This document shows positions 1-7,638 of a DNA stretch of 64,000 bases, in pieces. The notes beneath the pieces are model-generated. The model was not told the origin of the DNA, did no database searches, and saw nothing but the letters and a program-made list of their open reading frames with translations. A program made the position numbers and the translations under genes. Position 1 is the first letter of the stretch; each line of letters opens with the position of its first letter. Source of the DNA: DASQHW01 sp038209365 (GTDB lineage Bacteria; Actinomycetota; Acidimicrobiia; IMCC26256; PALSA-610); the NCBI GenBank assembly GCA_038209365.1, contig JBBQXS010000020.1, forward strand, positions 5,596-69,595, given 5' to 3'.

Positions 1-399
1 ACCCGGCGGTGACGCGATGGCCACCACCGGTCCGGCGAGCGGGAGTCCGTGGGCAGAGCCGTAGAAATGCGCGTCACCTTCCGCGAACACGCCGCCATCG
101 GCGGCCGCGATCCAGTAGCCGCGGTTCGATGCCGCGGCGACGTCGACCAACCCTGCGTCGAGCACGAGTCCGGGGTCCGGACCGAGCGCGGGCGCGTCAC
201 CGACCGCGCGGACGCTGTTCGCGGCCACGTCCGCCGCCGAAGAGGAATCCGCATGCTTCAGTGCGACGACTGCGCCGACGGCGAGCACCACGGCGAGCAC
301 TGCGATCGAACGCCGCGTTGCGGGGGGCGTTCTCCGCGGCGCAGAGCCGTCGTCGAGCGCGAGGGAGACATCCGCGTGCTCGTGTTGCCTCCTGGCCAT
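1..399 (-). CDS. Membrane-anchored DGGVF-repeat surface protein, N-terminal part (runs off left edge)
   Basis: The reading frame opens at ATG 399, seven bases after a GAGGAGG Shine-Dalgarno, and stays open for 133 codons to base 1, so the C-terminus is outside the window. Residues 1-30 are polar and Arg-rich, 31-47 form one hydrophobic segment (uncleaved anchor or signal peptide), and the rest is extracytoplasmic by the positive-inside rule. Residues 94-105 read GYWIAAADGGVF, followed by a FYGS element; this is one unit of a repeat common in secreted actinobacterial proteins and usually present in many copies. Function unknown; a surface or wall-associated beta-repeat protein is inferred. It was missed as a closed ORF only because its stop lies outside the window. 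Confidence 0.8.
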   Translation of the reverse strand, partial: MARRQHEHADVSLALDDGSAPRRTPPATRRSIAVLAVVLAVGAVVALKHADSSSAADVAANSVRAVGDAPALGPDPGLVLDAGLVDVAAASNRGYWIAAADGGVFAEGDAHFYGSAHGLPLAGPVVAIASPPG

Positions 400-723
400 T
401 CGTTGCCTCCTCGTGAGCGCGAGCCGAACCGGGCGGGAGGGCTCGGAGACGGCGGCCACCGGCAGGTCCGGGGGCGGCAGGCGGGACCGTAGGAGGACGA
501 CCCGTCTGGCCCCGAACCCGAAACCGCCGCCATTGGGGGCTCGTGGCCAGAAGGGACTAGTGCGCGCTCTGGGTGGGGTTACCCGTCAGTCAGCCGATTC
601 GGCAGACCAACCGTCCGGGCACTAGTCACGCTGGGTCATTTTCGATCGGACGTCTCGTCCGCCGGCCCAATTCGGGACGCGTCTTGACACCAACCACAGC
701 GGACACATGCCGGTGGATACCCG
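400..723. other. Intergenic region between two divergent genes
   Basis: About 320 bases lie between the divergent starts at 399 and 724. The short reading frames here look like frame shadows. It contains the SD of the leftward gene, a widely spaced 9-bp inverted repeat (555-563 and 619-627), and a TTGACA hexamer at 684-689 that could be the -35 of the rightward gene, although no convincing -10 follows at 16-18 bp. Nothing else recognisable. Confidence 0.5.
555..627. repeat. Inverted repeat GACTAGTGC / GCACTAGTC
   Basis: GACTAGTGC at 555-563 is the exact reverse complement of GCACTAGTC at 619-627, 55 bases apart. The ACTAGT core is self-palindromic, so each arm could also be a half-site for the same dimeric protein. 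It lies in a divergent promoter region. A regulatory role is inferred. Confidence 0.35.
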
Positions 724-1053
724 GTGTGGGTCCGCGGCGCCGCCGTCGCGAGCGTCGACAATGCGCGCGTGGCGATTGTGCAGCGCGGGGAATCGACAGT
801 CGGCCCCGTCGCCGTCGACGGTCGCACGATCACGCTCGTCGCGCGCACGCGCGCGGTTCATCTCGGCCGCCGAGGATCCGGCGCACTCGGCCTGCGCGCC
901 CGACCAACCCACATCGAGATCCTCGACGCGGACGGTCGTCGTCAGGTCGTGCAGATACGCGACATCGAAAGTGGAGCGATCATCGCGATCGCGCTCGCAA
1001 GCGTGGGGTACGTGCTCGGTGTGCGCGCGCTCCGGAGGAGGGAATCGGCATGA
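724..1053 (+). CDS. Small protein with C-terminal membrane anchor, coupled to a GerW-domain protein
   Basis: 109 residues from GTG 724. The first ~85 residues are a soluble, beta-rich domain of unknown family; residues 86-101 (IIAIALASVGYVLGVR) form a single transmembrane helix followed by an Arg-rich tail, i.e. a tail-anchored layout. Its stop overlaps the start of the next gene (ATGA at 1050-1053), so the two are translationally coupled and the products probably work together at the membrane. No SD is obvious; the frame is open from 688, so the true start could differ slightly. Unrecognised family. Confidence 0.6.
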   Translation: MWVRGAAVASVDNARVAIVQRGESTVGPVAVDGRTITLVARTRAVHLGRRGSGALGLRARPTHIEILDADGRRQVVQIRDIESGAIIAIALASVGYVLGVRALRRRESA

Positions 1054-1412
1054 GCGAAGAAGTGCGGACGACTGCAACCGAGCAGGGCGAAGAGATTCAC
1101 GAGAGAGTCGCGGCGGGCCTCGACAAGCTCTTGAACGTGTCCGCCGATCGCGTGTTCCGCGAGCCGGTACGGGTCGGTGACACCGTCGTGATTCCGGCCG
1201 CCGCAATCATGTTCGGCGGCGGCTTCGGCTTCGGCGGCGACCACGAGAACAACGGCGGAGGCGGTGGCGGCGGCTGGAACGACGGCCGGCCCGTGGCGGT
1301 CATCGAAGCGGGACCGGCCGGCGTGCGGGTGCGGCCGATCGTGGACCTGACCCGGATCGGCCTGACCATCGTCGCGGCCGCGCTCACGGTGTGGCGCGCA
1401 ACGCGTCGCTGA
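1050..1412 (+). CDS. GerW/YtfJ-family (sporulation protein YtfJ-like) protein
   Basis: 120 residues, ATG 1050 preceded by GGAGGAGGGA. The order amphipathic N-terminus, VFREPVRVGDTVVIPAAA, Gly-rich loop with GGGFGFGG and a (G)n run, then GRPVAVIEAGPAGVRVRP, is the signature of the YtfJ/GerW family (PF09579). These proteins are widespread in non-sporulating Actinobacteria, where their role is unknown. The C-terminal ~18 residues are hydrophobic (IGLTIVAAALTVW) and may touch the membrane, consistent with the tail-anchored partner encoded upstream. The last 29 bases overlap the convergent peptidase gene. Confidence 0.8.
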   Translation: MSEEVRTTATEQGEEIHERVAAGLDKLLNVSADRVFREPVRVGDTVVIPAAAIMFGGGFGFGGDHENNGGGGGGGWNDGRPVAVIEAGPAGVRVRPIVDLTRIGLTIVAAALTVWRATRR

Positions 1413-2790
1413 GCTCGGCGAGCAGCCACACCTCGGAGCGAATCAAGCTCGACCAGTCGTCGAGGTGCAGACTTTCGTTCTCGCCGTGGATTCGGCTCTG
1501 CGGATCGCCGGGCCCAATCAGGAGCGCAGGGATTCCACCGAAGGCATCGGCGAACGGCCCGACGAACGGGATCGAACCACCGACTCCCATCAGCACCGGG
1601 GCGACGCCGAACCCCTTCTGCAGGGCTCGCCTGGCCGCATCGAAGGCGGGGCCGGTCGGATCGGTCTCCCACGCGGGCGCACCCTCGAGCGGCGTGAACG
1701 CGACCTCGAGGCCCCACGGCACCGATCGTTCGACCTGCCGGCGCAGCGCGTCCAGCACGCGCGTTGCGTCCTGACCCGGACCGAGACGCATCGAGAGCCG
1801 GGCGGCAGCGGCCGCGACGATCTGGTTCGACGAGCCCCTGATCGGGTGCCCGTCGATCCCGATGACGGTGATCGTCGGGCGCAGCCACAGGCGCTCGTGG
1901 AGTGTCGTCGACGGATCACCCGCGAGCTCCACGCCGGGACGCGCGCCCATCGTGCGCGCGAACGCGCCGGGTCGATCGTCGAGACCTTCGATCGAGGCCC
2001 GTTCGGTCGATGTCGGTGCACGCAGGCCGTCGAATGCGCCCTCGAACGAAGGGTCGCCGTGCTGGTCGACGAGTGATGCCAGCACGAGCGCCAGCGCCAT
2101 CACCGGATCCGGGATCGCGCCGCCGACCATGCCGGAGTGCTGCGGACCATCGAGCGCGCGCAGTTCGATGTCGGCAGCCGCGAGGCCGCGCAGGGAGTAC
2201 GTCAGGCCGGGCACCCCGACATCCCAGTTGCCGGCGTCGGCAAGGACGAGCACATCGGCGCGCAGCTCGTCGAGGTGCGCGGTCAAGAACGTGTGCAGGG
2301 TCGGCGAACCGATCTCCTCCTCGCCTTCGATCAACACCCGGACGTTGCAGGGCGGCCCGTCGCCCCGCGCGAGCCACGCGCTCATCGCATACGCGTGCGC
2401 GACGGCGCCCGCCTTGTCGTCGGCCGCACCCCGGCCGTAGAGGCGGCCGGCGCGCTCCTCCGGCTCGAACGGCGCACTGGCCCAGTTCTCCACGACACCC
2501 GGCGGCTGCACGTCGTGGTGCGCGTACAGCAACACGGTCGGCGCGTCGGGCCCGGCGTGCATCCACTCGCCGATCACGAACGGTTGGGAGCCCTCGACGC
2601 CCGCGATGCGCACGTTCTCGAGGCCATGCGCGCGCAACAGCTCGAGGGTCGCGTCCGCGCTCGCCTGCACATCGTCGTGCCGATCGGGGTCGGCGCTGAT
2701 GCTGCGAATGCGCACGAGCGCTTCCAAGTCGGCCCGGGCCCGGTCGCGGGCTGCATCAGCGGCCTCGATCGCGTGCGTCGCGTCGATCAC
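1384..2790 (-). CDS. M20 family metallopeptidase (dipeptidase)
   Basis: 468 residues from GTG 2790. It is a zinc-dependent M20/ArgE-DapE-CPG2-type peptidase, probably cytosolic. Metal-site motifs are visible in order: YAHHDVQPPG (first His and catalytic Asp), GRGAADDKAG (bridging Asp), LIEGEEEIGS (general-base Glu-Glu), a VLADAGN Asp, and a late His in SRIHGENE. The dimerisation/lid domain lies between roughly residues 200 and 310. Length is normal for the dipeptidase clade. The start overlaps the stop of the RAM-domain gene by GTGA, so translation is coupled. Confidence 0.9.
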   Translation of the reverse strand: MIDATHAIEAADAARDRARADLEALVRIRSISADPDRHDDVQASADATLELLRAHGLENVRIAGVEGSQPFVIGEWMHAGPDAPTVLLYAHHDVQPPGVVENWASAPFEPEERAGRLYGRGAADDKAGAVAHAYAMSAWLARGDGPPCNVRVLIEGEEEIGSPTLHTFLTAHLDELRADVLVLADAGNWDVGVPGLTYSLRGLAAADIELRALDGPQHSGMVGGAIPDPVMALALVLASLVDQHGDPSFEGAFDGLRAPTSTERASIEGLDDRPGAFARTMGARPGVELAGDPSTTLHERLWLRPTITVIGIDGHPIRGSSNQIVAAAAARLSMRLGPGQDATRVLDALRRQVERSVPWGLEVAFTPLEGAPAWETDPTGPAFDAARRALQKGFGVAPVLMGVGGSIPFVGPFADAFGGIPALLIGPGDPQSRIHGENESLHLDDWSSLIRSEVWLLAELSDALRATP

Positions 2791-3050
2791 GTGCCGAACG
2801 AGATGTCGGCGGGGTCGTACTGACGGAAGGCGATCAGTGTACGGGTGTCGAGGACGCCGTCGAGCGTCGCGATGCGCCCAGTGACGAGTTGCGCGACTTG
2901 TTCGGTGTCGTTGGAATGGAGCAGGGCGACGAGATCCTCGTCGCCGGTCACCGAGTACACCTCGCTCACACCGTCGAGCGCAGCGAGGGCCGGACCCAGC
3001 TTCGAAACCTGCGCGGGCGTAGCCTTGATGAGGACGATCGCATTCAACAT
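2787..3050 (-). CDS. Lrp/AsnC-type RAM ligand-binding domain protein
   Basis: 87 residues from ATG 3050, preceded by AAGAG. It consists only of an Lrp/AsnC C-terminal RAM domain (MLNAIVLIKATPAQV, then GVSEVYSVTGDEDLVALL), with no DNA-binding helix-turn-helix. Such stand-alone RAM proteins bind amino acids as oligomers and may modulate full-length Lrp proteins or sense effectors. An upstream in-frame start at 3107 would overlap the preceding gene by 47 bases and add residues atypical for the family, so 3050 is preferred. It sits between an enoyl-CoA hydratase gene and a peptidase gene with 10-base and overlapping junctions, so it is in an operon. Confidence 0.85.
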   Translation of the reverse strand: MLNAIVLIKATPAQVSKLGPALAALDGVSEVYSVTGDEDLVALLHSNDTEQVAQLVTGRIATLDGVLDTRTLIAFRQYDPADISFGT

Positions 3051-3060
3051 CTCTTGCAGG

Positions 3061-3897
3061 CTATGACTCGTCGTGCGTCGTTCGGTAGTCGCCGAACGGC
3101 TTGTCACGGTCTTCGACCGCGCCCTTCACGCCGAGCGAGCGCAGCTTGGGCATGTAGTCCTGCGACGATCGTTGATGCAGGCCGAGCGCCTGGACCTCGG
3201 TGGTCGCACGCACGCCGGTGCGCATCCCCATCGCCTCGAGCGCGCGATGCACGGTGCGCTTGTTCAGCGCGAGCAGGTCACCGGGGATCTGCGCGACGCG
3301 TTCGGCGACCGCGAGCACCTCGCGCTCCAGATGTTCGGCGGGAAACGCGCGATTCGCGTACCCACCCTCGACGGCCTCGGTGCCGGTCATCGAGTCGCCG
3401 GTGAGCAATGCCTCCATTGCGCGTCGCCATCCGAGCAGCCACGGCTGCCAAAGGAAGTCGGGCGACGACATCGTCCGCACCGGCGGATAACCGATGGTCG
3501 CGTCCTGCGCGACGTACACGAGGTCGCATGCGGCGGCGAGCTCGGATCCTCCGGCGAGGCAGTATCCGTGTACCTGGGCGATGATCGGTGTCGACATGTC
3601 CATCATCTCGAACCAGCCCTCCACGAGGTGCCGGCTCCAGAAACCGTCGCGCGTCGCGATCGGACGCGGGAGCGGATCATTCGGTTCGGGCGCGAGGTCG
3701 TAGCCCGCGGAGAAGGACGGCCCGGCGCCGCGAATGACGATCACGCTGACGTCGCGGTCCTGGTCCGCGCGGCGCAACTCGTCGAACAGCTCACGCCGCA
3801 AGGAGTTGCTCAGCGCGTTGCGTTTGTTCGGGCGGTTCAGTGTGAGTCGCCGCACACCCGGACGCGGATCGTCGGCGAGCACCAAGGGTTCGGTCAT
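3061..3897 (-). CDS. Enoyl-CoA hydratase/isomerase family protein
   Basis: 278 residues. Crotonase-fold protein: LNRPNKRNALS near the N-terminus, FSAGYDL (oxyanion loop) and GSELAAACDLVYVAQDATIGYPPV (second oxyanion-hole helix). The glutamate pair of classical hydratases is not evident at its usual place; the protein could act as hydratase, isomerase, hydrolase or decarboxylase on an acyl-CoA thioester. First gene of a leftward operon with the RAM protein and peptidase. A TACATT hexamer seven bases before ATG 3897 and the lack of an SD suggest a leaderless transcript. Confidence 0.85.
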   Translation of the reverse strand: MTEPLVLADDPRPGVRRLTLNRPNKRNALSNSLRRELFDELRRADQDRDVSVIVIRGAGPSFSAGYDLAPEPNDPLPRPIATRDGFWSRHLVEGWFEMMDMSTPIIAQVHGYCLAGGSELAAACDLVYVAQDATIGYPPVRTMSSPDFLWQPWLLGWRRAMEALLTGDSMTGTEAVEGGYANRAFPAEHLEREVLAVAERVAQIPGDLLALNKRTVHRALEAMGMRTGVRATTEVQALGLHQRSSQDYMPKLRSLGVKGAVEDRDKPFGDYRTTHDES

Positions 3898-3904
3898 GGA
3901 CCCG

Positions 3905-3910
3905 AATGTA
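3905..3910 (-). promoter_or_regulatory. Leaderless -10 hexamer for enoyl-CoA hydratase gene
   Basis: TACATT read on the minus strand, ending 7 bases before ATG 3897. Transcription would start at or next to the initiation codon. Confidence 0.55.
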
Positions 3911-3931
3911 GGACGTGTCTCCGCGCCACGA

Positions 3932-4705
3932 CTAGAACGTGCGGCCGTACCGCCCTTGCAGGCGTTGCATGCCGCGTATCCATCGCTCGTAGTCCGCGGC
4001 CTTGCGACGGAAGTACTCGAGCACCTGCGGATGAGGCAGGATCAAGAAGGACTCGGCATCCAGCCCGGCGAGCACCGCGGCGGCGACCGCCTCCGGTTGG
4101 AGCATGCCGTCGACGCCGGCAACACCGCCGTCCGGGATGCCCGCCGTCATGGCGGTGTTCACCGCCTGTGGCGCGAGCACCGACACCTTCAGACCCTGTT
4201 CCCCGTAGGTGATTGCGAGCCATTCGGCGAACGCGAGCGCCGCATGCTTCGTGACGGAATACGTCGCGCTCCCGATCTGCGTCAGCAACCCCGCGGCCGA
4301 CGCGGTCTGCAGGAGGTAGCCGCCGCCACGCTCGATCATGCGCGGCACGAGCGCACGCGCGGCATAGATGTGCGCCATGACATTGACGCCGAGACTGCGT
4401 TCCCAGTCGCGATCCGACGAGTCCTCGCCACCCGGCAACACGATGCCTGCGTTCGAGCAGAACAGGTCGATGGGCCCGTAACGCCCTTCGGCCGCGTCGA
4501 CGAGCGCGCGGACCTGCGCCTCGTCGGTGACATCGCAGTGCACCGCGAGACCGTCGACGTCCTTCGCCACGGCTTCGAGCGCGGCATCCTGCACGTCAGC
4601 CACCACGACACCGCGCGCGTTCTCCGCCGCAAACCGGCGAGCCAGCGCGGCGCCGATTCCGGAGGCGCCACCGGTGATCACCACGCACTTGCCATCGAGC
4701 TTCAC
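3932..4705 (-). CDS. Short-chain dehydrogenase/reductase
   Basis: 257 residues. Classical SDR: NAD(P)-binding GGASGIGAA at residues 12-20, an Asp after the second beta strand (VVADVQD), which favours NAD(H), SNAG in the adenine region, and catalytic Ser with YSVTK (Tyr and Lys spaced by three). C-terminal extension FRRKAADYERWIRGMQRL is typical of mycobacterial SDRs acting on lipid or steroid-like alcohols. Substrate unknown. The gene overlaps the kinase gene upstream by ATGA (4702-4705). Confidence 0.9.
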   Translation of the reverse strand: MKLDGKCVVITGGASGIGAALARRFAAENARGVVVADVQDAALEAVAKDVDGLAVHCDVTDEAQVRALVDAAEGRYGPIDLFCSNAGIVLPGGEDSSDRDWERSLGVNVMAHIYAARALVPRMIERGGGYLLQTASAAGLLTQIGSATYSVTKHAALAFAEWLAITYGEQGLKVSVLAPQAVNTAMTAGIPDGGVAGVDGMLQPEAVAAAVLAGLDAESFLILPHPQVLEYFRRKAADYERWIRGMQRLQGRYGRTF

Positions 4706-5529
4706 TGCGTCGACCTCGACGTCACGGTCGCTCCCTCATGGGCGATCTCGAGCACGATCGCGCGTCCACCTGCCGGCATGGCGACGGCGATCTCCGGCGC
4801 GCGCGCGGGGTCGGCGAACGCGGCAGCGGACGGCCCCGAGCCGGACACCCACGCCCCGAAGGCGCCCGCCCGCAACGCCGTGTCTATCGCGATCCGGGTC
4901 TCCGGGGCCCGGGACAGCCTGCGGTCCTGATGCAGCCGGTCCTCGGTTGCCGTGCGCAGTGCATCGGTGTCTCCGGCGGCCAGCGCCGCAATGAGCAACG
5001 CCGTGCGGCCGACGTTGAACGCAGCATCGTCGAACGCGACCTGCTCGGGAAGGTGGCGCCGGGCACTCGTCGTGGGAGTCTCGCGATCCGGCACCCACAG
5101 CACGACGGCGAGGTCGCGACCGAGCGGGACGCGCACCGCCCTTCCGCCCGCGACCGCGACAACCCCGCCGAGCAGCGAGGCCGCCACATTGTCGGCGTGC
5201 CCCTCGAGCTGTGTCGCGGCCGGAAGCACGTCGCGACGCGCGGCGCGCAACGGTCGCTCCCGCTGTACGGACGCCGCGAGGAGCCCGGCGACGCGGGAGG
5301 CGCCGGAGAAGCCGAGGCCTCGACCACCGGGAAAGTGGCACCGAACGGTCAGCGGGCCTTCACCGCCCGCGTGCCGGAACGCGCGCACCGCCGGATGCGT
5401 CTCGGGCGCGGGGTCGGGACCGCCGGCGCAGACCTCGAGGTGCGTGTCGAGCGCGACCGCTACCGCGTCGAACGCCGAGCCGAGGTTCGCGGAGGAGGCC
5501 GGCACTCGCACACTCCAACCTGTTCGCAC
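4702..5529 (-). CDS. thrB: GHMP kinase, probable homoserine kinase
   Basis: 275 residues from GTG 5529, eight bases after GAGG. GHMP superfamily: VRVPASSANLGSAFD at the N-terminus (homoserine-kinase-type motif 1), GGRGLGFSGAS as the phosphate-binding loop, LEGHADNVAASLLGG, and C-terminal VSGSGPSAAAF. Homoserine kinase makes O-phosphohomoserine for threonine synthesis. The loop is unusual: GLGSSAA is expected, but the first Ser is Phe here. The gene is not beside hom or thrC and is coupled to an SDR, so another GHMP substrate is possible. A longer in-frame extension to 5973 overlaps the divergent DUF3499 gene and looks non-coding. Confidence 0.72.
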   Translation of the reverse strand: MRTGWSVRVPASSANLGSAFDAVAVALDTHLEVCAGGPDPAPETHPAVRAFRHAGGEGPLTVRCHFPGGRGLGFSGASRVAGLLAASVQRERPLRAARRDVLPAATQLEGHADNVAASLLGGVVAVAGGRAVRVPLGRDLAVVLWVPDRETPTTSARRHLPEQVAFDDAAFNVGRTALLIAALAAGDTDALRTATEDRLHQDRRLSRAPETRIAIDTALRAGAFGAWVSGSGPSAAAFADPARAPEIAVAMPAGGRAIVLEIAHEGATVTSRSTQ

Positions 5530-5601
5530 GAGAGCAGCCTCGCACTGTTGACCCAACGCGACGCGCCACGCGGATGCCACGATTTGACGCGTTGGTGGAG
5601 C

Positions 5602-5607
5602 TACCGT
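5602..5607 (+). promoter_or_regulatory. Leaderless -10 hexamer for first DUF3499 gene
   Basis: TACCGT ends 7 bases before GTG 5615; the only GGAG nearby is about 14 bases upstream and poorly placed for initiation. Confidence 0.5.
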
Positions 5608-5614
5608 CCTCATC

Positions 5615-5896
5615 GTGGCGCGTTTGTGTGCGAGACCTGGCTGCAATGCCGCGGCGGCGGCGACCTTCACGTTCGATCCCGACGAGCTGATCGTCTGGCT
5701 CGACGCGCCCACGAACGGCGGGGCGCGCGCGGGAGAGCTGTGCGAACGGCACGTGAGCGCGCTGAAGCCGCCCCAGGGGTGGAAGCTCGATGACCGGCGC
5801 GGAAAGCGGGAAGCGGCCGCACACGAATTAGCGGTCGTGCTCGACGCTCGCAGCCCGATGCTCGCCCGCGCGTTCCGCAATTCGGGCGCGCTTTGA
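5615..5896 (+). CDS. DUF3499 family protein (small Cys-rich, zinc-ribbon-like)
   Basis: 93 residues from GTG 5615. The family pattern is clear: LCARPGC near the N-terminus, a beta-rich ATFTFDPDELIVWLD segment, LCERHVSALKPPQGWKL (second Cys/His pair), and a C-terminal LDARSPMLARAFRN tail. CxxxxC plus CxxH could bind one metal ion. DUF3499 is an actinobacterial core family of unknown function. A longer paralogue follows immediately (5972-6562), so this is a tandem duplication. Confidence 0.85.
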   Translation: MARLCARPGCNAAAAATFTFDPDELIVWLDAPTNGGARAGELCERHVSALKPPQGWKLDDRRGKREAAAHELAVVLDARSPMLARAFRNSGAL

Positions 5897-5923
5897 CCGC
5901 CACGGAGTGCGTGTGGGCATACT
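5893..5923 (+). promoter_or_regulatory. Candidate promoter for second DUF3499 gene
   Basis: TTGACC (5893-5898) and CATACT (5918-5923) are separated by 19 bases, slightly long. The -35 overlaps the stop codon of the first paralogue, so the second gene may be transcribed independently as well as by read-through. Confidence 0.35.
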
Positions 5924-5971
5924 CTGTGCGTAGCGGTCGGGCGGTCGTTGCAACCGGGAGGTGAGTCCGAC

Positions 5972-6562
5972 ATGGTCTCCGGCCCGACGTGGGCTCGGCG
6001 TTCCGTGGAACACGAGCGCCTGTGTGCGCGCCGGGGCTGCGGTGCGCCCGCCGTCGCGACCCTTCGCTTTCAGCCCGCGCAACGCTCGGCGTGGCTCGTG
6101 GACGTCGACGCGACGGCGACGAATTCCGAGCGCGACCTCTGCACCCGTCATGCAACTGCGCTCATCCTTCCGACCGGCTGGCAGCTCTTCGACGGCCGGC
6201 GTGCACCGGCAGGTGACGGCGAGATCCTCGAACCACCCGGAGTCGGCCGGCCCGCGCTCCGCGCCCGTCGCGGCGACCTGGCACCCGTGCCCGTCGAGGA
6301 GCTCGATCCGCAGGCGACGGCCGACGAGGAAGACGAGGGAGAAGCGGGGACGGAACCGGAGCAGACGCAGGTCGCCGGCGAGGCGCTCTTCGACGTGCTC
6401 GACGCGCGGACACCGCTCTTGCAGCGGGCGTTCCGGAACGTCTGGCCCGGCGCCGATTCAACGCGCGACTCAATCGACGGATGCGCGTCGCGGCCCGGAG
6501 AAGGCACGGATGTGCGCCGGGGTGAGCCCGACGAACAGCGCGATCGCGGCGAGGACCAGTAA
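5972..6562 (+). CDS. DUF3499 family paralogue with acidic insert
   Basis: 196 residues from ATG 5972, seven bases after GGGAGGTGA. It repeats the architecture of its neighbour: LCARRGCGAPAVATLRF, then RDLCTRHATALILPTGWQLF, then LFDVLDARTPLLQRAFRNVW. Between the metal-binding half and the conserved tail it carries ~65 extra residues, including a highly acidic stretch (EELDPQATADEEDEGEAG). The ~35 residues after the conserved tail are low-complexity and their coding region overlaps the convergent MFS gene by 93 bases, so the true stop or that overlap deserves care. Confidence 0.8.
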   Translation: MVSGPTWARRSVEHERLCARRGCGAPAVATLRFQPAQRSAWLVDVDATATNSERDLCTRHATALILPTGWQLFDGRRAPAGDGEILEPPGVGRPALRARRGDLAPVPVEELDPQATADEEDEGEAGTEPEQTQVAGEALFDVLDARTPLLQRAFRNVWPGADSTRDSIDGCASRPGEGTDVRRGEPDEQRDRGEDQ

Positions 6563-7633
6563 GCCGGTACGCAGGCCGAACGCGCTCGACAGGAGTCCCA
6601 CCAGCGGCGGCCCCGCGACCATGCCGAGATAGCCGCATGCGGTGACACCGCCGATCGCGAGCGGCGGGTGGCGCGCCTCGTTGTTGACGTCGGCGAGCAA
6701 CAGCGGCCAGACGACGGAGATGCCGACCGCGGCGACGGCGAGCCCGGCCGCTGCGATCGCCGCGGTGCCGCAGAGCGCCTCGGTTGCGATGCCGACGGCC
6801 GCGAGCAGACCCCCGAGCCTGATCGCGCGGCGGGAACCCAGCGCGCCGACGATCGGACCACCGCCTATCCGCGCGAGCGTGGCGAGACTCTCACCCGCGA
6901 CGTACGCGCTCACTCCCGCGAGGACACCGAGGCCCAGATGGGCGCGGAGATAGAGGATGCCCCACGTGGCAATGCCGCCCTCGATCATCGCGGCCGCGCC
7001 GAAAACCGACGCGAGCACGAGGAGTCCTTCGTGCCGGAGGCCGGCGACCGCGCGGATCATCGACGGATGATCCACGCGCGGCGGTTCGGGGACGTGGCTC
7101 CCGCGGACGAAGATCGCGGTCGCGGCCGCGACCGACGCCACGCCCAGCCAGACCACGCGCCACGACACGCCGAGGTCGAGCGCGATGCCGGTCGTCGCCG
7201 CGCCGAGCACCGCCGCGCCGTTGTACAGACCGTGGAAGCGCACGAGCTTTGCCGGCTCAGGCGCGAGCGCGTCGGCGGCGACGATGTTCATCACGACGTC
7301 GACCATGCCGCCGGCGGCGAGCGCGACGATGAACACGGGTGCGAACAGCGCGAGGCGCGGTGCGCCTGCCCCGGACGCGAGGAGCACGCTCCACACGGCC
7401 AACCCGCCGGCAAGCGCGACGCGTGCACCCCACCGGTCGGTGAGTGCTCCACTGAACGGGGCGATCGCGGTCGCCGCCGCGATACCGCCCGCGAGGAGCA
7501 GGCCGAGTTGTGCGTCGGTCAGGCCGAACGCCCGCTCGACGTCGACCGCCGCGACCGCCCACGTTCCCGCGAACGCTCCGAATACCAGGAACGCCGCGGC
7601 CACCGGCCGCAACGACGCGCGCGCGTCTGCCAT
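6470..7633 (-). CDS. MFS transporter
   Basis: 387 residues from ATG 7633. Twelve hydrophobic segments, with the MFS loop 2-3 signature in GALTDRWGARVALAGG and the inter-domain loop near the middle. It belongs to the drug/sugar/small-acid type MFS; substrate cannot be read. Last gene of a five-gene leftward operon, five bases after the aldo/keto reductase gene. It probably imports the substrate or exports the product of that operon. Confidence 0.88.
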   Translation of the reverse strand: MADARASLRPVAAAFLVFGAFAGTWAVAAVDVERAFGLTDAQLGLLLAGGIAAATAIAPFSGALTDRWGARVALAGGLAVWSVLLASGAGAPRLALFAPVFIVALAAGGMVDVVMNIVAADALAPEPAKLVRFHGLYNGAAVLGAATTGIALDLGVSWRVVWLGVASVAAATAIFVRGSHVPEPPRVDHPSMIRAVAGLRHEGLLVLASVFGAAAMIEGGIATWGILYLRAHLGLGVLAGVSAYVAGESLATLARIGGGPIVGALGSRRAIRLGGLLAAVGIATEALCGTAAIAAAGLAVAAVGISVVWPLLLADVNNEARHPPLAIGGVTACGYLGMVAGPPLVGLLSSAFGLRTGLLVLAAIALFVGLTPAHIRAFSGPRRASVD

Positions 7634-7638
7634 CCGCG

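Noticed and set aside
5530..5973. 148-codon N-terminal extension of the kinase frame
   Set aside because: Antisense to the first DUF3499 gene; GTG 5529 with an SD gives the family N-terminus.
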